Shown here piece by piece: positions 1 through 14,600 of a stretch of DNA of 64,000 nucleotides. The position numbers and the translations under genes were made by a program. The notes beneath the pieces were generated by a model, which worked only from the letters and a program-made list of their open reading frames with translations, was not told where the DNA came from and searched no databases. The stretch is from Nemopilema nomurai (taxonomy: Eukaryota; Cnidaria; Scyphozoa; Rhizostomeae; Rhizostomatidae): positions 1,309,469-1,373,468 of the forward strand of contig ML133472.1 of NCBI GenBank assembly GCA_003864495.1, read 5' to 3'. Numbering within the stretch: the first letter of the stretch is position 1; each line of letters starts with the position of its first letter.

Positions 1-2149
1 GATGCCGTGGATACGATTGACTTTGGCAGTGAGGAAATTGAACTTGTTGACACCACTGGTATTTCAGTTGAAGACAACGGGGCTGAAATTGAATTTGACA
101 TAGAATCTAGAGACGAAAAGGATTCTGCAATAACTAATGGAGCCGTTAGTCAAGAAAAAGGTATCAATGGCATTATTACGACCCATCAATGAAGAGTTGA
201 CCTTCGGTCGCTAGAAACAGACTCACATATGGCTCGCATGATTAGTTTGGTAACGTTCATATATGGATCTAAGAATGTGATTCTGAAGTAAATTTTCTGC
301 GAGTCATAAAATGTATGTTGGGTCATGGTCTCTTTGTTCAATTAGCACCAAAAAAGTAATGCGTTCGTACACCTCTTTTGCACCAGTCTTTTGCACCACT
401 CTTTTGTACCACCCTTGTACCAACCCTTTTGTGTTGTTAGGTGATGACGAAGAAGTTGCAACTGGTTCAGATGCCTTGTCAATCCTAGAAAATACGGAAT
501 CTCGAAATTTATTCATTGATGAGCTGCTAGAGGTGAATCAATTCAAGTTGTTTTGCAGAATTCATTTTGTCTTCTAATCGTTTGTAAAAAACAGTAGAGT
601 TGTTGGTCTAGACAAAGAATATCCTGATAAAGTGTTTTTGTTTGTAGATTCAGTCATTTCTGCAGCAAAGGCTGGAAGAGCTGATCACTGAAGGCGATAT
701 ATTGTCAGCTAAACAGGTAGAGATGGGTCCTGTTGTCATTAGCATGACACTTCCTTGTTGTTTACGTTGAAACTGCAGCCTAGAATATTTTAAATTGTTT
801 CAAAAGAGCAAGCACTCTTATGATCCATGGCGTGGTTTTGTGTATCAACCATTTTTGTCATACAGCTTGTTTGGAGTAGTGTGCTTTTCTCTCGATGTGC
901 ATAGACTTGGTGCAGGGATGCAGATAACCAACATTCCCCCTAATTTCCTCGCTAGCCTGTTTTTTGCCTCCATTCTACCATCTAGTAGCGCTGCTAAATC
1001 ATGTCAAAATAGCTCATTTTAAATTTTTAATCAAATTTTCATCAAAGTTTCATCAAATTTTCACCAAATTTTCACCAAATGTCCACCAAATTTTCACCAA
1101 ATTTTCACGATTTTCTTTGATGAAACCCGATCTCCTTCAATGAGTCATTTTTTTAGTTTCAGTCTGCTCCAACCACGATCCAAATCCAATCCAGAGACAA
1201 AGTCGGCAATATGCTCCAAAAAGTTTCATCCATTCTTGATGACCTAACGTCAACGAAGATGCAAAATTTATACCGACTGAAGAGTTCGCCCCAGTGAGTT
1301 TCTAAGTCAATTTAATGGATAGAGAACTCCCAGCTTGCATCGGCCTATTCCCATTGCTGTTCTGAAATGGCGATTTAGACATACGCGTGCTTTTTTTACA
1401 TCGATTATTATTCGCAATCATATATATACCTAGATCTTTGTCCCATTTTCATCTGTTCTTATGCTTAATTGGTCTTGTTTCCATCCAACTCTTCTCATAA
1501 GTTGCTTTTATACAATTCTCTGAATTTAAACCCAGTTGCTCAACTGCAATCGGCCAGTTCTTCATATTTCTTCCATGCAGTTACGTGCATCGCTTGGCTG
1601 ACTCGCTGCAGCAGAAGCTGAAGACAGCTAACAATCTTCTGAGACAAGCATCTGCTGTTTTGGATCGAAAAGAGAGCGCCAATAGGCTGCAAATTGAGAC
1701 AGAGCCGAAACTGGAAGGAATAATTCGCGAAACAAAGGAGCTGAAACAACAGGTGATTATTCTTCGCGACTTCTTTTCTTTCATTGCACATATATCCATC
1801 CTTTCTTCACCGTGGCAAAATGTTGTCTCTATTTTGAATTTTGACTTGTTTGCTGAGTAACTTGAAATTTGTTCATACCATGACTTCAATTTTCTTTGCT
1901 GCGTTCATGAACGGGAAATTCGATCGGCACCCTTTAAGAATCAATAGTATTTCTGTTTTCCTAAACCTCTTTACCTTGGGAAAAGAGAAATATGGATTAG
2001 ACTGTTTATTTTGGTTTTGAGCTTGATTCCTTAAGTGTTCTTTACTAGAATTACTTAACTGTTTTGTTTTTGTTTAGATTGCTACTGAAATATCAAAGAA
2101 ATACAAGAACAGACCTGTAAATATAATGGGAGAAATAAATACTATTTGA
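1..2149 (+). CDS. CDK5RAP3: CDK5RAP3 (LZAP) homologue, C-terminal part, six exons
   Basis: The gene enters from the left edge, so the 5' part is missing. Exons are 1-160, 441-532, 648-716, 1163-1293, 1581-1752 and 2078-2149; phases join cleanly and give 231 codons plus TGA at 2147-2149. The product has an acidic stretch (IDFGSEEIEL), then a segment ending TESRNLFIDELLE, then ILDDLTSTKMQNLYRL, YVHRLADSLQQKLK and a C-terminal end ISKKYKNRPVNIMGE. These match the order and spacing of the conserved C-terminal half of CDK5RAP3, whose human member ends in a similar ISKRY-RPVN-MG motif. CDK5RAP3 is an adaptor in the UFM1 ligase system at the ER and is also linked to cell-cycle checkpoint control. 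The C-terminal helices are predicted coiled coil. Convergent with the cubilin-like gene, 2.7 kb away. The family call is confident; the first residue and full length cannot be known here. Confidence 0.9.
1028..1113. repeat. 12-bp minisatellite in a CDK5RAP3 intron
   Basis: About seven imperfect copies of a unit like TTTTCACCAAAT occur between the exons ending at 716 and starting at 1163. It is purely intronic. Confidence 0.8.
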
Positions 2150-4852
2150 TTGGCCTGCAGCCGGTCATCGGAATCTAGATAATTTGCTATTTTCGTGTAG
2201 AATATAACTACTATTTAGAAAATTGTCTGCTTTAAATTGAAGTACAAGAATTGAAACATCTGTGCATTAGTTCTTTGAATGGGCTCTTCAAATGCTGTTT
2301 ATAATTATTATATCCGAAATAATTATTATTATTTTTGGTCGTTATCTGCATTATTCTAATTGACACAATAGCCGTGGTCTCTGCTTTTTTATTTGAACTC
2401 TTCTTACTTTCATAGCTTTCAATGAATTTTAAGTCGGTTTGGTGGTACATTTCTTTAAATCTTAGAAAAGAATGAGTCGTGAAAGGCAAACTGTAAAAGC
2501 AAAAAGGTCATCAATCCTGAAATGTATAGAGGGGAATGAAAAAAATGTAAAAAAATAGAATTTATCTTTACTGGTACAGTAAAGCATTTTAATATTCTGA
2601 TACTTTGAGCATAACATTATAGACAAAATGATCTTTTCAATTTTTGTAAGAATTTGTTCAAAGCTCAAATTTGTTTTTAGCAAGCACAGATGATGTGCTC
2701 CAACTTATTCACTCGCAATTGCTGCTAGTTCTTGCCCGTATTTGTATATAGTCATTCCTGTCACCTCTCCAATTTTTCCAATGAAATATCGAGACTTTTG
2801 ATTGTCCCAGAAATGCATTGGGAAAGCTTCATTTACTGGTGAGAAATTACTGGGACCATATAAGGTGACAGGAAGGAAGAAATAAAAACAGTTTTCCTCG
2901 TGTTTAGCAGTATTCTTTATCTAAAACAGCGAATGCTCTAGCAGTGTAGACGACAAAAATGTCATTTTCATTAACTGCATCAATGGCAAAACTGCTTTGA
3001 ATAGCGTAATAATTAAGGATATATTCAATAATTTATATTTAGTTTTACTTTCAAACTGCCATTTGTAGAATGACATTTTTTCCAAACCAAATTTTTTTCA
3101 AATCTCTGACCTTCGATAAAGTTGCGATAAACAGTTGGCCTGTCCTAGAGTGAACTGAATTCGTTTTTCACCAAAAAAGTGGCTAAACTCTTCACAAATT
3201 TCTACATACTGACAAACTGGCTTCTATAGGAATAATAATTGCCATGCATTGAAGCAACTGCCTCTCTTCTATTAACAACCTGATTAGGAAGACAACGGTG
3301 GCAGTTTACAATCCTATAACTACTAAATTTGTTCATGAATATTGGCTTGACATTAAAGTCACATTTGAGCACAAAGAAAAAAGATATGACACTGTAGATA
3401 ATAGAACGAGAAACTTCTCTCCACTAATATTTCATTGATTTCATATTCATCTAGCGTTGAAAATTTATAAGCGATTGATTTTGAAAAATACAATATAAAT
3501 TGATTAAAGATCATTATACTAGTTTGGCACCAGGCCTAAATAACAATCAAGATATCAAAAATTATTATACAATTACTTCTGAAAGGGATTTGTGAAATTC
3601 TCCGTGGGACGTGGTTAAAAACTGCTAAAAATTTATGCCATAAATTGAACAACTTTCAGTTACTGAAAAAGGCAACAGTTCTCTTCTGCTGAGAAGGCCC
3701 TCAACAAATGACAGTGCAGAAGTTTCCACCCTGGGGCCTAAGATTATCGACTAGCGGGTATTCAAGAATATTTTCTCTTAAAAAATAACTATAGGCTTGG
3801 AATTCTTTGACTGAAAAAGAGATGGGGTTGGGTAGGGGAACGGTTTTAATTAAAGTCCCTTTGTTTTTGTGCACAGTATTAGGCGCGCGGCCAATGTATT
3901 TCAATATCTGAGAAACATTACACAAGACCCTAAAATTAAGGATGATTACCAAAATTTACTAGAGCCCCCTAAATGTGCAGGAAATTGAAATATATCTAAA
4001 TGGAAGGCATACGAACATATTTAAAAACTGACAGGTGAAAAAAATATTAGATATTGTCAATTGTTCGTAGTATTAACACCTTGCAAGGAAATATAAATAT
4101 AGACATTCTCAAATTAATTTTTTGAGATTGCATTATCTACATCAACAATGTATTACTGTAAGCAAATCATTGGAATCAGCTACCCTATAGCAAAAAACTG
4201 AAAAAAAACTTTAGAACAATGTTTTTTTAGCAGTTGGAATCACAATCTAAGAAAGTACCCACATTTAAGTTCGAGATAAACCATTAAAAAGGATCATTGA
4301 CTGTTTGTTGTTGCGTCGTCACTTCCTCTACTAAAGAGGGATCCATTCAGCTATCTCTATAACAAAGAATCCGATTCCCAAATACGACGACGATAGATTC
4401 CCAAAAGACAATTTCAAAATTAAGTCGGCAGGTTACTTCGCATGAGATTCGATTAGGGATTATTACACCCTGTCGAAGATGACACTTAAGGATCCGCAAT
4501 TCTAATGGCGGAAATGGCGAGAAAGCAAAGTACCCAGCTATCAGTCATGTTCTATCGCAGCTACAGGTTTTCAAAATCGCTAAATGTGCTTCCAATTCCA
4601 ATTATCACAACTTGGGAGGGGCACAGAAAAGAATTTCCTTTACCTTCTACGACGAAATAATTTCTTGTGCAAATACGCCATAAAATAAATTAGTAAAAAA
4701 CTCTATTTCAGATCTAATAAGGGAGGATAGACCAACGACATCAAAATCATTTTACATCAGAGTTCTATAACAAATAGAACAATATCAGTAGTGGAAAAGA
4801 TAAGTTTTTCGACTACTTGTCCTTGCCGTTCACATAAAAACTGGTGACAAAT
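2150..4852. other. Intergenic stretch between converging genes
   Basis: This AT-rich stretch holds the 3' flank of CDK5RAP3 (plus) and of the cubilin-like gene (minus). ORFs here are short and without recognisable domains, and I see no RNA gene. No clear AATAAA on the minus strand was found within a few hundred bases after the cubilin-like stop. Confidence 0.6.
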
Positions 4853-5601
4853 TTAAGCTACTTCGTCAAATGTGGCTCTAAACCCGCGGAACTTCGTGGC
4901 TCTTAGGGAACTTCTAAATGAGATGAAGAGCTGGTTTGTCGTCGTATTTCGCGGAGCTGGAGTTACGTTTGAACAGAACTGACCAAGGAGCGTGGAAGAT
5001 GATGTTCCTCCGTCTCGAATCTAAAATAACAATAAATGATTAAAAAACTTGATAATTTATATGGCAAAACTGTTGTAGAAAGACTGATAGGTGCACTAAG
5101 TCTTTTGTACACATTCAAGCTTTTTGGGTAGTTGTTTAAAAAACTGTGTATTCCTAGAATGTGACGCAATAGAACGCCAATAAATGTTTAATTACAAAGG
5201 GTCGATATCCTTAATAATCCAATGGCAATTCCAACCACTTTGTACCTCTATGAAAATGAAGATATCCTGCATTTACATTGAAAAGGTATAGGGAATGTGT
5301 CATGCCTGCATTCAAGCGTAAACTATCCAAGTTACTACACACATTCATTTTTCTCAATTGAGGAAAACGCGATCCATCCGGCCTCATAACTTGTAGTTAG
5401 GTCTGATGATACTTACTTCGACGTAATCGGTGGTGGAACAAGCATTGGCATGTGGCAGGCTGAAGTCAGTGAACCTTAAGCTGACTCGCATTCCAACACC
5501 AACAGTGATCTTCCATTGGCAGTTGTAGGTTTCGCTGTACCCAGTTGGATACATGGGGCTCGTGACTGCTCCGAGCTTGCTGTTCAAATCACCTCCACAA
5601 T
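4853..5601 (-). CDS. CUBN: CUB domain 26 (two exons) with the stop codon
   Basis: Exons 5417-5601 and 4853-5020 meet in phase 0 at DYVE-IRDGG, the same place as in CUB1. Opens DCGGDLNSKLGAVTSP. FCSNV follows; the late acidic site is FRSSLRA, without aspartate. The protein ends FRATFDEVA and TAA, with no membrane anchor. Confidence 0.87.
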
Positions 5602-8600
5602 CTAGTGAAAAGAGTTTATAAGATGAACACGCATCTAAGATGAACCCGCATCTAAGATGAACACGCATCTAAGATGAACCCGCATCTAAGATGAACACGC
5701 ATCTAAGATGAACCCGCATCTAAGATGAACACGCATCTAAGATGAACCCGCATCTAAGATGAACACGCATCTAAGATGAACCCGCATCTAAGATGAACAC
5801 GCATCTAAGATGAACCCGCATCTAAGATGAACCCGCATCTAAGATCAACACGCATCTAAGATGAACCCGCATCTAAGATGAACACGCATCTAAGATTAAT
5901 CCGTATCTAAGATGAACACGCATCTAAGATGAACACGCATCTAAGATGAACCCGCATCTAAGATCAACACGCATCTAAGATGAAAACGTCCCAAAGGCCA
6001 ATCCAACGGCTTGTATCATACTCAAAGGCTACATTACAACATGGATACAGGTTTAACAGCTTTGACTCATCACTCTACCAGCTTCTCCTCCAGGAAGCAG
6101 TTGCTAAATACCCGAATGAAGTGATAGTTACAAAAGCACATCAAAGTAATGAAAGCAGGACAATGTGACGCGCTGAGGACAAAAATTGCCAGCATCAAAG
6201 AATCTTTCTTGATAAACTGAATCACTATTTTACTTGATAACTCTGCTCTTCAGATTAATATTGATAAAAAATTTTTCCAAACGATCAAGAATTGATTCGA
6301 GCCGCACCTCTAGAAGAAGACGTGTATGAAACTGCGAAGCCGGCAGTTGTGATGGATGGGTCGGAGCGGAACTTGATGTACAGCTCGTTGCTGCTGCTGA
6401 CCATGGACGGGGGTGGGGCACGTCCGCACCACGTTCGGTTGCCGATAAGTCGAGAGCTTGCACTGCTGCCATCACGAATCTCCAAATAGTCATACTGACA
6501 TCTTGAGTGAGGCTCGATGTTGAAGTCCCTGAAGTACAGCTGGATCTTGTTGCCAGATGATACAGTTACCCTGTACACACACTCGATGTCGGCCGGGTGG
6601 AATGATGGGTAATTTGGTGACGTTAGCAGGCCGTTGTTCGCGCGGAAAGTTCCTCCGCAAGCTGAGAAAAAACAATTAGAAATGAAAATTGGGAGACGTT
6701 TCATCCAGATATATGTTATCTATTTGAAAAACAACTCCACTTTTTTGTGAAAACAAAAACTCTATAGTTTGCAAAAATAGAGAATGTTTCATCAAACGAA
6801 AAGAAAGAACTGAACATATTACTTTAGAGGAAGAAAACCATTTTTGACTCACTTCTAGTGACTATTTATTTTAGGAACAGAAATAGCTTCACGAAGTATT
6901 AAAACTCTGAACAAAGTTCACATTTTCAGCGATTGTTTTCTAATCCCTAAAAGCTATTCACAGCGCAAAGTACAAATTCAAACTATAATAAAAATATCAT
7001 GCTTAGTTCTCTACGTTTGGTTTGGAGTTACGCAAGACCGTTTCATCTTGAGAAACTTAATCGAAAGAGTACTGTATGAACATTAGGCAGCACGCAAAAA
7101 GATTGAGTCATGGCATCGGGAAAGACATGCCAGTTTGCTGGTCCCAGATTGGCCTGTATGTTTTGCTAATCAAAAAATTTCTACAAATATTTGATGAGGG
7201 AAAAATACAGATTTCGGCATAGACTGCTTCTTGTAGAGACGTAAAATCATACAGAATCTCAGGCGGATTAGCATGGAAGGGGTTTCTTTCACTACATGCA
7301 GGTGCAACAGATGAAAAGGTGCAAAGGGGGAATTACCTGCTTTTTGATAAGAGATTGAGAACCCTTTTGCGCTCACTGACGAATTGAAAACGATTCTCAT
7401 TGCACTGGTGTCCCCAATAAACGCCGGTGGCTTTGTTGACCCGCAATAAAGGCGATTTCCAACAGGCGAGCTTCCATATGGTCCATTCCGAATGATCAAG
7501 TAGTTGCTAGAGAAGGAAAGGTCACAAAGGCAATCAAAGATATGCACCCCCATTTAGTAGAAACAGCAGCCTTATAAACAGAAGATACTCAAACGCAATG
7601 TTTATGAACACGGCGTACTTGGCTTATCAGTGAACGACTGAACACATGCAATTTCATTTGAAAGGAATGCCATCACCTTCCTGCAAGTGTACGTCAAAAT
7701 CGATCCACCGTGGGGACACATTTCATGGTGGTTGTTTTGTGCCTCAGTTTATAACGACGTCAAATAACGGTGGAACTTCATTAACCTCATTGTAGTCATC
7801 ACGTTGAATCACCAATCTACTTGTTATTTTAGTTTACTTCATCCTTTTTAGAAAGCACGGATTCTTCAACATTTTCATACAGTTCGGTCGATGGACCGTG
7901 CCATTTTAAGAAAAAACTTACATCTTAAATTTTGCATCTAAAGTGGCATTTTCCACCGTAGCATAAAGTACCAAACCAAATTAAATATTCATGCAGTTCG
8001 TATTGATATTTACGAATTAGTTTGCAACTTGCATCATTGTGCACATTTTCTAAATAAGTGGTCTAATGAGCGAACGTCAAGTTGATCAAAAGAGTGTCGA
8101 GAAAAGTAAAATGAAAAGCAATCCTCTCTTCGCTCAAACTTCCAACATACCAACTTGTAATATCTGTTTGATTTTTAGATTATGATATCGCACTGTTTAG
8201 TTGGTAATGTAGATTTGCTAGACTTGCTGAATTGAAAACGGGATTGGCTCGAGTGATCATAAAGCAAATAGTCGAGTTAGCCTCACCTTCCACATTGACT
8301 GCCAACAGCCGCCGGAAGCTGGAAGTCATTGAAGGACACCTGAATTTTGTTGGCAGAATCTGTTGTGATAAGCCACTCGCAATAGGCGGGGATGGGGTAA
8401 TTTCTGGGGTAACTGAGACTGGTGAAGGTTTTTGAGGTCGCGTCAGCCGTCAATCGACCCCCACATCCTTTAAAGAAAAGTTTGTAATGAAACAGCTGGT
8501 ATTCGTCAAAAATGACTTTTGTTAATATTGTTTGTAATATTATTTCACAAATATTATTTCATGCATTACGTTAATTAGGTTCACTGTTTGACTGCCTCAA

Positions 8601-11600
8601 CACTGTGAGTATCTTTGGTGAAAAAGAAGCAAATATAACATCACAAAAACATCGTGAATACACACGAATACCTGATACTCTAAAAAGTTCGTATCCCCCA
8701 AAATTTGAAATTTATAAAAGCTTAGTTAATAATTTACCTTGCACAAATTGGTAATTCGCTGTAAAGCCAGTTGCGTTGATACTGGCGTCGGTATGGAACC
8801 TTATAAACAAGGAGGGTCCAGTGCTGGTCACAGTTCCTGGTCCATTTGTACCGCAGTATCTTCGAGAAAAGGAAGGTTCAACAATGGCAACTTATAAATG
8901 AGACACTTCATCAAATGCATTATATACACATGGCAAGTAGGCACATCATTGGCAAATACCACGCAGCCATTTAAAGCCAGTAAAAGCGAGTCGGGTCCAT
9001 TCCAGTGCGTAGCTACAGCGAAAGGCAACGTTCTCGAAGATGCCTTCTTTAATCCACAGGCAGAGTTTTTAATCGTTGGCTTCCAGTGCCCTAGATGCTG
9101 AAATTATCTGTGAACAAGTACTTTGTGGTACAAAACTTTACAATTGCTAGAAAAAGCGAACTAGTTTTCGTATACTTAAAAATACTTTTTTCGATTTCGA
9201 TAAAAGTACTAATTAATTGTGATTCGGCTATAGGACAACATCTTTTAGAGAATCCAGATTGTGCCAAAACATACAGTGACGACAATTTTCGTATAATTGG
9301 GCAAGCTAGGTCGTCCTTTCACCTAGGTGTTTTGGAGTCTGTCTCTATTTCAATGGAAAATCCCATTCTTTGTAGACAGATAGAGTTCGTCTTTTCCCTT
9401 GGGCTCGCAGATTGGTCAATTATAACCAATCACGCGCTCTGCTCAGCACCCTCTAGTGTTTTCGATCCGATACGTATTTGGCTATTCAATCGGTCAGTTT
9501 TTGGTTATCTTCCGACGTTTGCATACTCTGAGGAGTGTCGGACGAAAAAAGTACTTTTAAGTATGCGAAAACTAGTTCGCTTTTTCTAGCAATTGTGAAA
9601 TCATCTGTTTTAGTTGTGAACCAGGTACTCTCATTAACCGCGCACCAACGCATCCGCACAGGCAATTTAACAAGACAGTAAAACCATAAAATTTTGATGA
9701 TTAAACTAGTGTGACCGTAAATAAAGTTAAACTGAATAGTTTTGCATAACTGTGCACAAAATAGATTGGCAGTATTCTCTTTGCACACAGGCCTCAAATG
9801 AGAATTATGACGTAATAGTAACATGTGATAATCGAACTACCTTCGGTAAAGTGGTGACGTTGGGAACCTTCCTTCTCGGATTTCTAGGAAATCGTGACAC
9901 GTGTTTCCGGTGGGGTTTTCGAGGTTGAATGCTGTGAACGTAATTTGGATTTTCTTTCCGGCCGGAGCTCTGATAACCCAGCCACAAACATCGTTATGAG
10001 GATACGCATTGGGGTAGTTCGGAGAGCTAATTGATCCGGTCGTCGCGTTAAGATCTCCACCGCATGCTGAAATACAGAAGAAATACTGCAAGACCGGACA
10101 ATCAATGTAAATAACCTTAATCAAGGCTCATAAAATACCTATGTAGCACGAATTGGCGCTCCCACTACAAGACTATGTCATGAGCATAAGATGATGTCAT
10201 GCACACGACACGACACGACACGACACGACACGACACGACACGACACGACATCGAATGAACAAGACATTACCAGCACATGACATTACAATCCTATCTTTAG
10301 CTGTTTAAGTTTGAGGCTGAAAGATTGGTGGGAGCGTAAGTAAAGAAAATGAGTGAAAAACTTACTAACAAGGACAGGCCTTAGAACCTTGAATCACTTT
10401 CATTTTCTCCGACAAATGTATAGTTTCGACTGGTGAGCTCAAATTGTCTTGAACTTGATCATGCATGTGGAAAGTGGGGAATTTTAAAGCCACCCAGAAT
10501 TTCCGCAAAGACCCGAAAAAGGTAAAACATAATAAGAGGGAATACCTGGTCCAGTATTGGTGTACCGCATGGAGAAGCCATCATAGTTGATGGAATAGTC
10601 AGTAACGAAGGTCACATTCAGTGTGTTGCCAGTGCTGATGAAAGGCGGCGGCAAAATTGAGCCGCAAAAGCGACCGACAAGATCGGCCGCCACACCATCC
10701 CCGTCCCGGATTTCCACGTAGTCGTACAGACAGCCGGCCGCGTACTCCATGCGGAAGCTCGTGAACTCAATGCTAACACGCTGCCCTGCCGGGAATCGAA
10801 TGAGCCACGTGCACTTCTCGTTGTGGTGATATCCGCCAGAGGTTGTTGGTGTTGCACTTATCATGCCATTCGTATCGGTGATGATTCCTCCGCATACTGA
10901 AAAACATAACAGATCGAAAGGAATATCACAACGCAAAAACATCTCTTGAGTTGGTTTATAATGTGATTGAATACTGTTGCTCTAGGAATTTTAGAAATCT
11001 TGAAAGTGCAATCTTACCTGCTTCAAAGGCAGCACTGAATCCTGTATAGGCGTTTGCACTGCTGTCGGAGTGGAACTTGACATACATCTGGTTTGACATG
11101 CTTTGAATAGGTTGCGAAGGCCCACGGTTGCAGTATGTCCCAAGTAAAGGTGCCAAAACAGTGGAGCCATTTCTCACCTGGACATAATCACTGCATCCAG
11201 AACCGCCAGGGGCCGGTAAGGAGAACTGGGAGAACGTGAGCTGCAAGCGGTAATGTGACGTCACTTGGATGCCCCATTCACAATCCTTATTGGGAGGATA
11301 CGCGTTGGGATACCGCGGCGATTCGATCACTCCGCTGCGGCTCAAAATATTGCCTCCGCAGTCTACAAGAAACAGAAAAAAGCTCAAAACACCATTCTAA
11401 TTCTACTACATTTAGTTGCATTGCTATTTTTCTATATTATTGTTATCAGTATTTTGTTAACAATTAAAATTGTAGTAGAATTTGAATAATAAATCAAATC
11501 AATCAATCAAATCGATCAATACTCTTAAAATCACCGTAAAGCAACCGCTCGCGAATAATGAAATTAATGCCCTGAAAAGATCTTACTTGCAATGTTCTCA

Positions 11601-14600
11601 AAAGCATGTCTTAACGAAGCGTAAAAGTTGTCGATGATGGTTTACCGGTCGTATAGTTGAGATTGAATCCTTGCAACGCCGTGTTCTCGTCTGTGCGCAT
11701 CCGAAGGTAGAGAGAGTTGCCCGATGATTTGACCGGTACCGGAACTGTTTGACCACAGAGTTTCTTTAGAAGAGTCGAACTGCTGCTTCCGCCGTCTCGA
11801 ATCTCGAGGTAGTCGTACTGGCACCTGAAGGCGAAAGCGGAGCTACTATCAACGATTCTGCGAACAGACGTGTCCCGATTGCCAAAAAGACAATATTTTC
11901 AATATCATAAGAAAAAGTAGCTAGTGAATCTGACAAGAAATTAAAACAACAGCTGGGGACAAATTAAAGACAACAGCATGTAAAGAGAGCCACAAAGTTG
12001 CAAACTGGGAGCGGAAATCTAGAAAAAATTGGGTCTACACATTGAGATAATTTACTCACGTTGCGCCATGTTCCAGGTTGAAGCCGTTGAAGTAGAGGAC
12101 GATTCGGTCTGCTGACGGGACATTGATGATCCAAACGCATTCGAGGTTGTGAAGATGATTGCTGGGGAAGCCAGGGCTGACAATCGTGCCCTGCGGGGCA
12201 TTCAATACTCCACCACAGCCTGTAGGAAGCAATCCTTGAAGGTCAGTTACAGTAGCAAGTCTTCGAACGTATGTAATGAGTGGTTTCCTATTTTGCCATT
12301 TAGATGCATAAATTTAGGCACCCAGCGAACTGAAACATATTTCATCAAGCAAGCAGACTTTAATATAAATCTCTTATAGTAATTCGAAAAAACAAACTAA
12401 GATAAAACGCGGTCCTTTTGAAACAAAGTAACTAGGGTTCTTATATCATGACTTAAAAACACAGTAGTTTCTTTAGCTTTGAATATTCATGACATGATAT
12501 GAGACGCCCTCACCGTCAAGTGTTTGGTTGTATTGCAGCCTGAACCCGCGGCCATTTCCCGTGGCATCCGTCTTGAAGGTCACTCGCATCACATTGCTGG
12601 AGCTCTTGTAGGAGACCTGGGCCGGCAGCGTATTTGCGCAGTAGGTGTGCAGCGAAGGAGACGTGGAGGAGGCCCCGTTCTGAAGCCGGATGTAGTCTTT
12701 GGCGCACCGAGAAGAGGCCTCGATGTCAACTTCGAGGTAGGTCGCAGTCACCTGGAAACCGGCTGTCACTTGAATCTGCCACACGCAGTTCAGATTCGGC
12801 GCGTACGGAGATGGAAACGACGGCGAGCGGATTTCACCGGACGTTGCAATGGGAAGGATCCCACCGCACTCTACAAAGCCAACAGTAAATGCAAGGTGAG
12901 AGAAGTTCAATGGCTGCAGAAGACCAGCTTAGTAAAATCGCAACGGAGCGACTTATAGAAATATCCTACTAAATGAAAATCAAGCACGTTGTTCTTAACG
13001 TAGAGCGAAACGCAGAACAGAACACTTACGTCCTTGGCCAGAGCCTGCATTTGTCCATGAAGCCTTGAAGCCGCGGGAAGTAACCGATGAATCAGATCTG
13101 AACTTGATGTAAAGTGATCTACCGAGGGAGGTGTAATTGAAGCCAAGGCCCCTCGAGCCACATATCTTTCCGACTTGGGGGTCAGTATTGGCACTGCCGT
13201 CCCTGGGAATAAAACAAAAATTCTTCATCAATGCTTGATGGTGACAAGACAACATTGAGAGAAACACGCATGGCTTTTTTTTGCAGACGAGGAAGGTCAA
13301 AGTACGCAAAAAATTGATACAAAATTACGTGTTTATACTCCGGTTAGCAAGTAAACGCCCAAAACGGTAATTGACGATCTTCTTTTTAACTCGCGCGAAC
13401 TGGTAATCATGACCCGGTTCTAGCAAACAAGTAATCGGCGATGCTGCAATTTCCTCACCTGATCTCGACGAAATCGTAGATACAACTGCTGTGATCTTCT
13501 ACCAGGAAGTCGGTGAATATGATTGAAATGCTGCCGATTGGGACAGTGACGACCCAAGTGCACTCCACCCTGGATGGGTAATTGCCGGGGTAGTTTGGAG
13601 AAGTGAGGTTGCCCGATGCTGCTATGAGATTGCCACCGCATCCTACGTGTGAAAACAGAATGAGTGTGCGAATGACGTGTGAATGTAGGTGAGAAGGGTT
13701 TGGAAATTCATGGAATTCAAAGAATGCCAGGCCAAGTTCATTTAAAGTTTGAAGCATAAAACATTACCAGCAACAAATGAATTGTATGTAGCGGAGAATC
13801 CTGAGAGCTGAACCGAGTCAGAGTTAGACACGAACTTGATGAGCATCTTCGTGCCGGTGGATTGCAAGAGTCCAGGTGCGGTTGAACCACAATAGCGGCC
13901 GATGAGCGGGCTGTATTCACTATCGCCATTTCGAACCTCAACGTAGTCCTGTGTGATTTGAAGACAACCGACATTATATTCAGTAATAAAGCAAGTCCAT
14001 TTAGAATGGCATATCATGAACTTTATGTGTGTTATAGGTGGGGAGGAGTGTGATTGCAGTTACAAAGGTAATCGCATTAAGAGTGAACTCAGAACAGCAA
14101 CTTAGAATAGACACTTTCACAGGTGGATGGAAGACACTTGGTCACCTTGTTGATAAGAAAATGCCTGTCAAAATGGTTGGAACAATAACGAAAATTCTTT
14201 GACTAGTGTTCATTCACCCCATATATCCCCCCCACCCTCCCTATGTACATTATTGTCCTGCTGCCAAACGAAGCGTCATTATTGCGTCCAACTTTCTTCC
14301 AGAGCAAGCGACAATCGTCAATGAAACATAGTTGTGCCTATCCATTCGAGGATACTTGTTGCTCATATATGCATATAGAATGCAATTAAACTTGTTAGTA
14401 TAGTAGTATAGTACAGTATAGAACACGGACAAACAACTACTTAAGTGCACAATAAATTCAGCTCAAAAGAGCGGCATTTAAGTAAGGTATAATATCTAGG
14501 TTATTCCATGTCTCTCACAGTCCAGTCAAACTTTTTTGAAAAGGCATGTTAAGTTCAGTTTCAAACGCACGCTGTTGACGATAAATCTGAGCACGTTAAC

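Noticed and set aside
9095..9589. 164-codon plus-strand ORF
   Set aside because: It runs through the inverted-repeat element, including both of its ends, and has no domain; antisense to a cubilin-like intron.
12524..12958. 144-codon plus-strand ORF
   Set aside because: It is the antisense shadow of the CUB19 exon, whose minus-strand frame is clearly the real one.
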